8,802 nt of DNA from CAYUVF01 sp964448045 (GTDB taxonomy: Bacteria; Bacteroidota; Rhodothermia; Rhodothermales; Salinibacteraceae): contig CAYUVF010000088.1 of the NCBI GenBank assembly GCA_964448045.1, positions 1-8,802 on the forward strand, written 5' to 3'. A model generated the notes under the pieces. It was given only the letters and a program-made list of their open reading frames with translations, was not told where the DNA came from and made no database searches. Below are positions 1 to 6,448 of the stretch, in pieces; within the stretch, counting starts at the first letter, position 1, and the number at the start of each line of letters is the position of its first letter. The translations under genes and the position numbers were made by a program.

Positions 1-2
1 GA

Positions 3-95
3 TCGGTGACCGTGACGGTGACCGTCACCGACGAACACTCCGGCCAGTCCGCCGAGCGAGCGATTACCTTTGAAATGCCGAGCCCATCCGAGTAG
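3..95 (+). CDS. C-terminal end of an upstream protein, possibly GWxTD-family (partial)
   Basis: Reading from base 3 gives 30 codons and a TAG stop at 93-95; the start lies outside the window. The visible tail begins with alternating Val-Thr residues, a beta-strand pattern. It is followed by TDEHSGQSAERAITFEM and a short PSPSE end. A strand, a D..SGQ.A.R turn and a final TFE(M/V) strand is how I recall many GWxTD-family proteins ending, and another GWxTD gene starts at 7033, so this may be a paralogue. The match is too short to be firm; any secreted protein ending in an Ig-like or beta-sandwich domain could look the same. Reading frame and stop are clear, the family is inference. Confidence 0.6.
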   Translation, partial: SVTVTVTVTDEHSGQSAERAITFEMPSPSE

Positions 96-155
96 TCCAG
101 AGTCTGGATGGAAACGGCCGAATAGGAAGGAGCGAGGTCAGTTGCTCCGTCGCAG

Positions 156-204
156 GTAGAGCGCGCCGCGGGAGGAAAGGCATGCTGCTTTGGCGCATCT
201 CTAC
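156..204. repeat. GTAGAG-type palindromic repeat, copy 1
   Basis: GTAGAG at 156-161 is complementary to CTCTAC at 199-204, and the pairing continues inward with GCGCC opposite GGCGC after a small mismatch, so a hairpin about 49 bases long can form. It shares the preceding CAG, both arms and an internal AAGGCATGC with a second copy at 6606-6658, which makes it a dispersed repeat and not a chance hairpin. Similar GTAGAGAYGCG...CGCRTCTCTAC palindromes are common intergenic repeats in other bacteria (from memory). It lies 60 bases after the upstream stop codon and could also act in 3'-end formation. Confidence 0.7.
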
Positions 205-216
205 AACACGAGTGCG

Positions 217-349
217 TAATTAACCCAAGTTGTGACCTATTATCAAAGCGGTCATCCCGAACCTGATGAGGGATCTCTATGCTCAACATGAAGCCTTTTC
301 GGAGAGATTCCTCGTCGAGCTCGGAATGACACACAACTTGGATTAATTA
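217..349. repeat. Nested inverted-repeat element A (GTCATCC-type, MITE/REP-like)
   Basis: The inner arms are 28 bases each, 251-278 (starts GTCATCCCGA, ends GGATCTCT) and 303-330 (starts AGAGATTCC, ends GGAATGAC). They are imperfect reverse complements around a 24-base loop. The outer arms, TAATTAACCCAAGTTGTG at 217-234 and CACAACTTGGATTAATTA at 332-349, match at 17 of 18 positions. Two more copies of the inner motif occur at 6113-6186 and 6274-6354. There is no open reading frame inside, so it would be non-autonomous if mobile. It could also be a structured RNA or a bidirectional transcription stop. Confidence 0.75.
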
Positions 350-632
350 GTGATGGATGCCGCGAGACGGCATCGGTAGTGGGCGGACGATTGGGGATCG
401 ATGTCGCCGTTGGATCTGCATATTGGGCTCCGCCGCGTCGGAGAAAAATTCCGATTGCCGCGTGAATACGCTCATTTGGGCCGCAAGATCGGAAATCTAT
501 ACCGTATATTCACGCAGGGGGACAATATCCGGTCAGCGCGGAATATGGGTCCAAAATATAACACGAATCGAGGTGGCAAAGCAGGAGGGCCAACGCAAAA
601 TGACGTGCAGACTTGCATCGTTGTTACTCATT
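350..632. other. Non-coding stretch with two imperfect dyads
   Basis: No convincing gene is seen. Two overlapping frames (357-638 and 401-658) begin with ATG, but their predicted proteins are compositionally odd, show no recognisable motif and have no supporting start signal. The stretch is more AT-rich than the genes around it. It contains two dyads: GCGTGAATACG (460-470) against CGTATATTCACGC (503-515), with a two-base offset, and a second at 520-552 where GGAC and ATATCCG pair imperfectly with CGGAATAT and GTCC. These could be protein-binding or leader-RNA structures for the downstream operon. No RNA gene is recognisable. Confidence 0.4.
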
Positions 633-660
633 CGTTAACAATGGACTTGCTTTGTTAACG
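610..660. promoter_or_regulatory. Operator-like perfect dyad with GTTAAC cores upstream of susC
   Basis: CGTTAACAA at 633-641 and TTGTTAACG at 652-660 are exact reverse complements separated by 10 bases, so the two GTTAAC cores are 19 bases apart. A third related half-site, CGTTGTTAC, lies at 619-627. GACTTGC occurs at 610-616 and 644-650, giving an imperfect direct repeat of GACTTGC followed by TTGTTAC or TTGTTAAC. This is the arrangement expected for a dimeric regulator site. It sits 213 bases before the susC start. A weak -10-like TAAGAT follows at 667-672, but I could not pair it with a good -35 or with the Bacteroidota TAnnTTTG element, so no promoter is claimed. Confidence 0.45.
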
Positions 661-872
661 CAGGTTTAAGATTCTTAGTACGGCTGCCGCACAGCCCATA
701 CACTGGTTGCATCCTGTCCGCGCGCTAACCATCGGCGATTGATTTACGCCCGATAACGGATAGGGGCGGCAGGCGTGAATCGAGCAGGAATCCCCACCCA
801 TCGCTTTTGCGACGCCGGCGGGTTTCCTTGCGCCACCACTCATCGACTGAGTACCATCGAAGATCAGACACC
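661..872 (+). other. Probable susC 5' leader region
   Basis: These 212 bases lie between the GTTAAC dyad and the susC start codon. The transporter frame stays open back to an ATG at 807, but the 22 extra residues are strongly basic (beginning MRRRRVSLRHH) and would precede a complete signal peptide, so they are taken as untranslated. No riboswitch-like fold and no strong Shine-Dalgarno sequence are evident; the bases just before the start are AGATCAGACACC. Weak ribosome-binding sequences are normal for Bacteroidota. Confidence 0.4.
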
Positions 873-3800
873 ATGAAAGGATTGATAAAAAAGCTGTTGT
901 TTGGGCTGGTTGTCCTGGCCCTGGCACCCGGCCTTGCACTGGCCCAGGAGGGGACCGTGGAGGGAACGGTGACCGACGCTGAAACGGGAGATCCTCTTCC
1001 GGGCGCAACCGTCCAAATTGTGAATACCAATCTGGGCGCTGCTACCAATGCGGAAGGACAATACACCATCTCGTCGGTACCGGCCGGCAACCAACGGATT
1101 CAGGTTTCCTTCGTCGGATACGACACGGTCACCCGCCAAATTCAGGTGCAAGCCAATCAGACGGTCACGGCGAATTTCGAAGTTGCGCCGTCCACGGCCG
1201 AGCTGGATGAGGTCGTCATCACCGGCTACCGCGCCGAGCGGAAGCGGGTAGAGACGGGCTCTTCGGCGTCTGTTTCGGCTCAGGAGATTGAGAGCGTGAC
1301 GGTACGTAGTCCGGATGCCGCTCTGCAGGGGCGCGCTGCTGGTGTGCGTGTTACGAGCGCCAGCGGCCAGCCGGGCGCCGCCGTGCAGGTCAACGTGCGC
1401 GGTACCGGCTCCATTACCGCCGGCTCCGACCCGCTCTACATCATCGACGGCGTGCAGGTGAGCAATAACAACGAGTTGTCGCTCGCCTCGGGCAACCCGC
1501 TTGCGTCCATCAGTCCCAGTGACATCGCCTCCATCGAGGTGCTCAAAGATGCCTCGGCCAAGTCGATCTACGGGGCGCAGGCGGCCAACGGTGTGGTGAT
1601 CATTACCACCAAAAGCGGCCGGCGCGGTCGCACCGAGGTCTCGTTCAGCACGCAGATCGGGAATGTCGACCGGATTAAGACGTTCGATGTCCTGAACACT
1701 GAGCAGTACCTCGATTACCGAGCACGCGCGCTCAACAACACCGCGCCCTCCATCCCGCTGGAGCAGGCTCGCCAATTTGCCAATCAGTTCTGGGGTCCGG
1801 ATTCCATCAATACCAACTGGCAGGACCAGGTCTTCCGGAATGGACTGACGCAGTCGTACAACATGTCACTCCGTGGCGGCGATGAGAACACGAGCTTCTT
1901 CGTGTCGGGGCGCTTTACCCGGGACGAGGGGCAGATCATCGACTCGCAGTTGAAGCAGGGCGGCCTGCGGGCCAACATCGACCACCAGGTCAACGATAAG
2001 CTGCGCTTCGAAACGAAGTTCAACGCGAGCACGACGCGGATTAACGGGACGATTTCGGACGGACCGTTTATTAACAGCCCGTTCTGGTCGGCCCAGTTCA
2101 TTCCGCCGACGTCTGCTGTGTACAACATTCCGGGCGACCCGAGCAGTGGCTTCAACCTGTCGCCGGATGGCACCTTTAGCTTTAACCCGGTTGCGCAGGA
2201 GGAATTCAACACCCGCGAGTCGCGCACGAACCAGATCATTGCCAGTGCGGCGATGAACTATTCCATCACGGATAACCTGATTGCGCGCTCGTTCGCTGGC
2301 ATCAACCACCTCGACTCGCAAGAGGAAGATCTCGATGATCCGCGCCTGCCCGCTAACCAGGGCGTCGGCGGGAGCCTCGGCGTCTTTGCCGACCGGACGA
2401 CCAACTTCAACATCAGCCAGACTTTCACGTACTCGAACGTCTTTAACGACGTGCACAGCGTGTCCGCCCTGGCCGGGGCCGAGCACAAGCAGGAAGACCA
2501 GGATGACTTCAGCACCCGTGGCGAAGGCTTCCCGAACTTCCTCTTCCGCACGCTCGCGAGCGCAGCCAATCCGGTCAACGCGTTCTCGGCCAAGACCGAG
2601 TTCCGCCAGTCCAGCTTCTTCGGCGATCTGGAGTACACGTACGACAACACGTACCAGATCAAGGGTACGCTGCGGTACGATGGCTCGTCGCGCTTCGGTG
2701 AAGACAACCGCTGGGGCCTCTTCGGCACGGTGGGCGGCTTCTACCGGATCTCGAATGCGCCCTTCCTCGAAGGGGTCGATGCATTGGATAACCTCCTGAT
2801 TCGCGCCGGTTGGGGACTCACTGGAAACAGCTCGATCGGCAACTTCGCCTCGCGCCGTCTCTTTGGCAGCGGCGGCGAGTACGCCGGCGACGCGGGCATC
2901 GGCCCGACGAGCCTGGGCAACAACCTGCTGACGTGGGAGGAGAACCAGGAGATCAACCTCGGTCTCGACTACAGCGTCTTCGGCGGCCGGTTATCCGGCT
3001 CGGTTGATGCCTACCGCAGTGACCGGCAGGAGCTGCTCCTAAACCGCGACCTGCCGAACGATAGCGGTTTCGGCGGCATCACCGAGAATATCGGTGAGGT
3101 GCGGGCGCAGGGCCTCGAGTTCGCCGTCGAGACGGTCAACATCGATGCCGGCAGCTTTGTCTGGCGCACGAACTTCAACATTGCCTTCCAGAGTACCGAG
3201 GTGCGCGAGCTGCTGCCCGATGATGATGAGATCATTGCGGGCGGTGTGTACCGCGTGGGTGAAGAAATCGCCCAGTTCGAGTTCACCCGCTGGGCAGGCG
3301 TCAACCCGGCCAACGGGCGGCCCATGTACCTCGACCTCAATGGCAATCTCACGTACGTAGGCGACGATGCCGACGATGAGGTGCTGATGGGGAACACCGA
3401 GCCGAGCCACTTCGGTGGGTTGGGCAACACATTCTCCTACAAAGGCCTCACGCTGGATGTCTTCTTCCAGTTCGATTACGGCCGCGAGACGCTCAACAAC
3501 AACGCGTTCTTCGCCGATGTAGGCTACTTCCCGTGGAACAAAGACGATGATATTCTGGACTTCTGGCGGGAGCCGGGCGACATCACCGAGGTGCCCAAAC
3601 CCTTCGGTTCGCTGCTGCTCTCGGGGGGTACCGTATTCCCGGATGGCACCACGGAAGGCATCTTCTCCGAGCGCTTCATGGAGGATGCGTCGTATATCCG
3701 CCTGAAGCAGGTGAAGCTGAGCTACCAGGTGCCGCAGTCGCTGCTGACCCGCATCGGGCTCCGCCGCGCCTCGCTGTTCGTCCAGGGCGAAAACCTGGCG

Positions 3801-3905
3801 ACATGGACCGAGTTCACCGGCCCCGATCCCGAAATCATTGGGACCGCCCTGGGTGAGTTCCCGCAGTCGCGGCGCATCACCGGTGGGCTGAACCTGACGC
3901 TCTAA
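873..3905 (+). CDS. SusC/RagA-family TonB-linked outer-membrane transporter
   Basis: A 1010-residue outer-membrane beta-barrel predicted to import a substrate bound by its SusD partner, using energy from TonB-ExbBD. The start at 873 is chosen because a signal peptide follows directly (MKGLIKKLLF, a hydrophobic core, ALA before QE at about residue 24). Residues 26-104 form a carboxypeptidase-regulatory-like beta-sandwich (GTVTDAETGDPLPGATV, FVGYDTVTRQI). A TonB-box-like segment, ELDEVVITGY, lies at 110-119. The plug domain, about 126-250, carries the SusC signatures ALQGRAAGV, VNVRGTGSI, SDPLYIIDGV, IEVLKDASAKSIYGAQAANG and VVIITTKSGRRG. The rest is the barrel, ending in an alternating hydrophobic strand (GGLNLTL). 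Length is typical of the family. There is no N-terminal STN domain, so signalling to an anti-sigma factor is unlikely. Substrate unknown: no degradative enzyme is adjacent. Confidence 0.97.
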   Translation: MKGLIKKLLFGLVVLALAPGLALAQEGTVEGTVTDAETGDPLPGATVQIVNTNLGAATNAEGQYTISSVPAGNQRIQVSFVGYDTVTRQIQVQANQTVTANFEVAPSTAELDEVVITGYRAERKRVETGSSASVSAQEIESVTVRSPDAALQGRAAGVRVTSASGQPGAAVQVNVRGTGSITAGSDPLYIIDGVQVSNNNELSLASGNPLASISPSDIASIEVLKDASAKSIYGAQAANGVVIITTKSGRRGRTEVSFSTQIGNVDRIKTFDVLNTEQYLDYRARALNNTAPSIPLEQARQFANQFWGPDSINTNWQDQVFRNGLTQSYNMSLRGGDENTSFFVSGRFTRDEGQIIDSQLKQGGLRANIDHQVNDKLRFETKFNASTTRINGTISDGPFINSPFWSAQFIPPTSAVYNIPGDPSSGFNLSPDGTFSFNPVAQEEFNTRESRTNQIIASAAMNYSITDNLIARSFAGINHLDSQEEDLDDPRLPANQGVGGSLGVFADRTTNFNISQTFTYSNVFNDVHSVSALAGAEHKQEDQDDFSTRGEGFPNFLFRTLASAANPVNAFSAKTEFRQSSFFGDLEYTYDNTYQIKGTLRYDGSSRFGEDNRWGLFGTVGGFYRISNAPFLEGVDALDNLLIRAGWGLTGNSSIGNFASRRLFGSGGEYAGDAGIGPTSLGNNLLTWEENQEINLGLDYSVFGGRLSGSVDAYRSDRQELLLNRDLPNDSGFGGITENIGEVRAQGLEFAVETVNIDAGSFVWRTNFNIAFQSTEVRELLPDDDEIIAGGVYRVGEEIAQFEFTRWAGVNPANGRPMYLDLNGNLTYVGDDADDEVLMGNTEPSHFGGLGNTFSYKGLTLDVFFQFDYGRETLNNNAFFADVGYFPWNKDDDILDFWREPGDITEVPKPFGSLLLSGGTVFPDGTTEGIFSERFMEDASYIRLKQVKLSYQVPQSLLTRIGLRRASLFVQGENLATWTEFTGPDPEIIGTALGEFPQSRRITGGLNLTL

Positions 3906-3922
3906 GGGGACGACAACCGTGG

Positions 3923-3946
3923 GCGGGGTGGCGTTGACCACCCCGC
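3923..3946 (+). promoter_or_regulatory. Perfect intercistronic hairpin after susC
   Basis: GCGGGGTGG (3923-3931) and CCACCCCGC (3938-3946) are exact complements around a six-base loop, 17 bases after the susC stop. There is no T-tract after it, so it is not a classical intrinsic terminator. A stable hairpin here could protect the susC 3' end or lower readthrough into susD, helping set the transporter:lipoprotein ratio. A similar hairpin sits at the same place after susD. Confidence 0.7.
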
Positions 3947-4018
3947 ACCGCGCGTTGCCCTACCGGAGCATCCCAATCGCTACGAGATCCAGATATCTGT
4001 ACTAATCAGTCTATCATT

Positions 4019-5467
4019 ATGATGAATCGTTTACTCACTATCGCACTGGCTGCCGTGCTCGCGCTCTCGATGGGCGCCTGCGACACCATCGCGCTCGACG
4101 AAGTGGAGCCGGCCCAGAGTATTTCTTCCGAGGAAGCGCTCTCCAGCCTGACCGGCATTGAGGCGCTCCTTGTCAACATGTACGACCGCCTGCAAGGCAC
4201 CGGCCGGTACGCACAGGTCTATATGCTGTACCCGGATGGCCTGGCCGACAACGTGCAGCTCGTTCAGGGGAACTCGTCGAACCGGTATCCCGGTGTAGTC
4301 GCGAACGCCCGCAACACGCACATGACCGCGTACGGCGGCCCGTACAGCACCATCAACGAAGCGAACAACATCATCGCGAGCGTGGGAGATGTCGAGATCG
4401 ACGCACCCGATCCCCAGTCGATCCGCGATCGCATTCGAGGCGAGGCGCTCTTCCTCCGGGCCCTGAGCTACTTCGACCTCGTTCGCACCCACGCGTACGA
4501 GCCGGGCCGTGAGGTCAACGGCTTCTCGCAGGGGGTCATCCTGCGCACCGAGCCCACCCGCAGCGTCGAAGATGCCGACTTCCGGGCGCGGGCGCCCAAC
4601 ACCGAGGTATATAACCAGGTGGTGGCCGACCTGAACGAGGCCACGGGACTCTTGGCCGGCAACAGCCGGGACAAGTTCCACGCGAATGAAGCTGCGGCCT
4701 GGGGGCTGCTCTCGCGTGTGCACCTGTACCTCGAGAACTGGAGTGAGGCCGAGACGGCTGCAACGAACGCGCTCAACGCAACGAACGCCTCGCTCGTGGT
4801 GGATACCGGCAACGGCGAGTTGCTGAGCGCCTGGCTTAGCTCCACGCATCCCGAGTCGGTCATGGAGCTGCAGATGACCTCCGGGCAGGACGGCGCCTCG
4901 ACGAACTCCAACGGCGCGCTGCAGGCGCTGACGATTGGAGCACCGGAGCGCCGCGTATTCACCTACGAGGTCATCCCGTCCAATGACCTGCTCGCAACAC
5001 ACGAAGAAGGCGATGCCCGCTTCGATCTGTATGCCAATGACACTCCCAGCAATCCTTCGGAGGGGCAGCTCTACATGCAGAAGTACACGGGCACGCTCGG
5101 CGAGTTTGCCGATCGCCTCCCGATCATCCGCGTTGCGGAGCTCTACTTGAACCGGGCCGAGGCTCGCGCCGAGCAGGGCAACACCACCGGCGCCCAGGCC
5201 GACCTGAACGCCGTGCGCAACGCCCGTACCCTGGACGACGTGACGGCGAGTGGCGATGCCCTCATCGAAGCGATCCTCACCGAGCGCCGGCTGGAGCTGG
5301 CCTTTGAGGGGCATCGCTTCTTCGACTTGAAGCGCCGCGCTCGGGACATTCCGAAGCCGCAGACGGCCTTCGGCGTGCTGGACTACGAGGACTTCCGTAT
5401 CCTGGCTCCGTTCCCGAACGCTGAGGTTCAGAGCAACCCGCAGCTGGACCAAAACCCCGGCTACTAA
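4019..5467 (+). CDS. SusD/RagB-family surface nutrient-binding lipoprotein
   Basis: A 482-residue lipoprotein predicted to sit on the cell surface as a lid over the SusC barrel and capture substrate. Two ATGs are adjacent (4019 and 4022); both give a lipoprotein signal with a hydrophobic core and Cys21 (LSMGACD) as the likely lipidated residue. The lipobox is slightly unusual, with Met at -3. Residues from about 139 (IRGEALFLRALSYFDLVR) are the SusD tetratricopeptide-like helices; HLYLENWSEAETAA is another. The C-terminal family block begins near residue 370 (IRVAELYLNRAEARAEQG) and includes LTERRLELAFEGHRFFDLKR around 420-440. The gene lies 113 bases after susC and is almost certainly co-transcribed. 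Length fits the family. The ligand cannot be inferred. Confidence 0.97.
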   Translation: MMNRLLTIALAAVLALSMGACDTIALDEVEPAQSISSEEALSSLTGIEALLVNMYDRLQGTGRYAQVYMLYPDGLADNVQLVQGNSSNRYPGVVANARNTHMTAYGGPYSTINEANNIIASVGDVEIDAPDPQSIRDRIRGEALFLRALSYFDLVRTHAYEPGREVNGFSQGVILRTEPTRSVEDADFRARAPNTEVYNQVVADLNEATGLLAGNSRDKFHANEAAAWGLLSRVHLYLENWSEAETAATNALNATNASLVVDTGNGELLSAWLSSTHPESVMELQMTSGQDGASTNSNGALQALTIGAPERRVFTYEVIPSNDLLATHEEGDARFDLYANDTPSNPSEGQLYMQKYTGTLGEFADRLPIIRVAELYLNRAEARAEQGNTTGAQADLNAVRNARTLDDVTASGDALIEAILTERRLELAFEGHRFFDLKRRARDIPKPQTAFGVLDYEDFRILAPFPNAEVQSNPQLDQNPGY

Positions 5468-5487
5468 GCTCTCCCCTATGCGGTCGT

Positions 5488-5512
5488 GCCGGGGCGGACG
5501 TACCGCCCCGGC
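5488..5512 (+). promoter_or_regulatory. Perfect intercistronic hairpin after susD
   Basis: GCCGGGGCGG (5488-5497) and CCGCCCCGGC (5503-5512) pair perfectly over 10 bases around a five-base ACGTA loop, 20 bases after the susD stop. No T-tract follows. Position, size and GC-rich sequence match the hairpin after susC, which suggests a shared role in RNA 3'-end protection or partial termination between operon genes. Confidence 0.7.
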
Positions 5513-5566
5513 CTCGGCCGATGAATCCTCGGAATGCGCTCACTCAGTTTGTAACCTGTATCTGAC

Positions 5567-6088
5567 ATGAATATTAAGAGCTTCAAATTTCTCATACCCA
5601 TTGTACTGGTCAGCTTCGTTCTGGCCGGCTGCTTCGATGACATCGCGGGCCCGTATGACGGACCGGATAAAGTCGCCTTTGCTCAGGTGGGCGGGGGCTA
5701 CTCCGCTTCGGTACCTACAGGCCAGGGCACCGTCTCCTTGCAGACGGAGCTGATTGGCCCGCAGCGCAGCGCCTCCGCGTCGGTTGGCGTGGGCGTGGTG
5801 ACCGAAGAGGTCTACAACGTCAAAGAGGTGGTGCAGGATGATGGCAGCGTCCAGTTAGACTCGACGCTTCTTGCCCTGCCCACGACCGCGCAGGAAGGCG
5901 TCCACTACGAACTGCCGGACTCCTACACCTTCCCGGCCAACGCCAGCCTGGCCCCGCTCGACTTCCAGATCCTCGATGCCGATATCGATGCCCCGGTGCG
6001 GCTCACCATCCGTCTGGATGGTGCGTCCGATCTGGAGCCGGCTGAGCTGTGGCGGTACTTCACCATCACGATTCAGCCATCCAACTAA
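5567..6088 (+). CDS. Small lipoprotein in SusE-like position, function unknown
   Basis: A 173-residue protein I do not recognise at family level with certainty. It begins with a clear lipoprotein signal: MNIKSFKF, a hydrophobic stretch, then LAG before Cys22, followed by FDD. An acidic +2 region of this kind often marks surface-exported Bacteroidota lipoproteins. The mature part is rich in Val, Ser and Thr with alternating hydrophobic residues and looks all-beta. GVHYELPDSYTFPANAS followed by LTIRLDGASDLEP resembles Calx-beta or DUF1735/DUF4843-like domains that accompany SusC/SusD pairs; this is recalled similarity, not a search result. It starts 99 bases after susD and is likely the last gene of the operon. 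A role as an accessory surface binding protein is inference from position. A 13-base direct repeat begins inside its last codons. Confidence 0.85.
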   Translation: MNIKSFKFLIPIVLVSFVLAGCFDDIAGPYDGPDKVAFAQVGGGYSASVPTGQGTVSLQTELIGPQRSASASVGVGVVTEEVYNVKEVVQDDGSVQLDSTLLALPTTAQEGVHYELPDSYTFPANASLAPLDFQILDADIDAPVRLTIRLDGASDLEPAELWRYFTITIQPSN

Positions 6089-6096
6089 GTGCTTCT
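6084..6096 (+). repeat. 13-bp direct repeat, left copy, overlapping the lipoprotein stop codon
   Basis: ACTAAGTGCTTCT contains the TAA stop of the preceding lipoprotein gene (6086-6088) and recurs exactly at 6246-6258. The two copies bracket element B, which could reflect target duplication on insertion or slippage/recombination between short repeats. Confidence 0.7.
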
Positions 6097-6242
6097 CTCG
6101 CTAAATACATGAGTCATCCCCGACTCTGATCGGGGATCCAGAGAATAAAGCAACCCCCGCTGGATTCCCGTTTTCACGGGAATGACGGGCCTTTTCGGTG
6201 CTAATGAGGTTGGCAATGAGATCATGCGAACTTAGCGAGAAG
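6092..6242. repeat. Nested inverted-repeat element B (GTCATCC-type) directly after the lipoprotein stop
   Basis: The inner arms are 6113-6141 (GTCATCCCCG ... CGGGGATCCAG) and 6160-6186 (CTGGATTCCCG ... CGGGAATGAC). Each arm is itself a small palindrome (CCCCG/CGGGG and TTCCCG/CGGGAA), giving a forked fold. The outer arms, CTTCTCTCGCTAA (6092-6104) and TTAGCGAGAAG (6232-6242), are complementary apart from a two-base bulge. The element is flanked by the 13-base direct repeat ACTAAGTGCTTCT (6084-6096 and 6246-6258). It has no coding capacity. It may be an inserted MITE-like unit, a 3'-end structure of the operon transcript, or both. Confidence 0.7.
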
Positions 6243-6245
6243 ACC

Positions 6246-6258
6246 ACTAAGTGCTTCT
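6246..6258 (+). repeat. 13-bp direct repeat, right copy, abutting element C
   Basis: An exact copy of the 6084-6096 sequence. Its last base is also the first base of the left outer arm of element C, so elements B and C sit back to back around this repeat. Confidence 0.7.
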
Positions 6259-6374
6259 GATAAAACCCAATTTGTCATCCTGCGCTCGACTCCGGATCTC
6301 TATGGAAAGAGCGGTGCTTGATCCGGGGAGATCCCGGATCAAGTCCAGGATGACAGGTCGTTAGGGTTTTGTCA
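6258..6374. repeat. Nested inverted-repeat element C (GTCATCC-type)
   Basis: The inner arms 6274-6300 (GTCATCCTG ... CCGGATCTC) and 6328-6354 (GAGATCCCGG ... CCAGGATGAC) are reverse complements at 21 of 27 positions. The outer arms TGATAAAACCCAA (6258-6270) and TTAGGGTTTTGTCA (6361-6374) pair with one substitution and one extra base. The right inner arm translates on the minus strand to HPGLDPGS, a spurious peptide I recall as typical of translated GTCATCC repeats. No gene lies inside. Confidence 0.7.
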
Positions 6375-6416
6375 GGGGGCCCAAAGCAGGATCGACATCG
6401 CTGAAAACATGGCAGA

Positions 6417-6448
6417 GGCCGTGGTGGGTACGCCCATCCCGGCCTTTT
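6417..6448 (+). terminator. Terminator-like hairpin with UACG loop and T-run
   Basis: Bases 6417-6428 and 6433-6444 form a 12-position stem with one T.C mismatch and one G.T wobble, closed by a TACG tetraloop (the stable UNCG class in RNA). The stem ends in GGCC and is followed by TTTT at 6445-6448. It is the only hairpin in the window followed by a T-run, so it is the best candidate intrinsic terminator for the sus operon, 329 bases after the lipoprotein stop. The T-run is short, so efficiency is uncertain. Confidence 0.5.

Noticed and set aside
12..28. Perfect palindrome GTGACGGT-G-ACCGTCAC at the window start
   Set aside because: It lies inside coding sequence and is explained by codons for alternating Val-Thr (GTG ACG, GTG ACC, GTC ACC).
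96..108. Small hairpin TCCAG-AGT-CTGGA right after the upstream stop as a terminator
   Set aside because: Only five base pairs and no T-run; too weak to call.
357..658. Two overlapping plus-strand frames (93 and 85 codons) upstream of susC
   Set aside because: Neither has recognisable motifs or a start signal. They overlap each other and cover dyads and the operator-like site.
807..872. Upstream ATG extending the SusC protein by 22 residues
   Set aside because: The extension is highly basic and would precede a complete signal peptide, so the ATG at 873 is the better start.
4031..5452. Long minus-strand open frame (473 codons) opposite susD
   Set aside because: It is a shadow of the high-GC susD gene. 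The plus-strand protein has clear SusD features, and the minus-strand product has no recognisable motif or start context.
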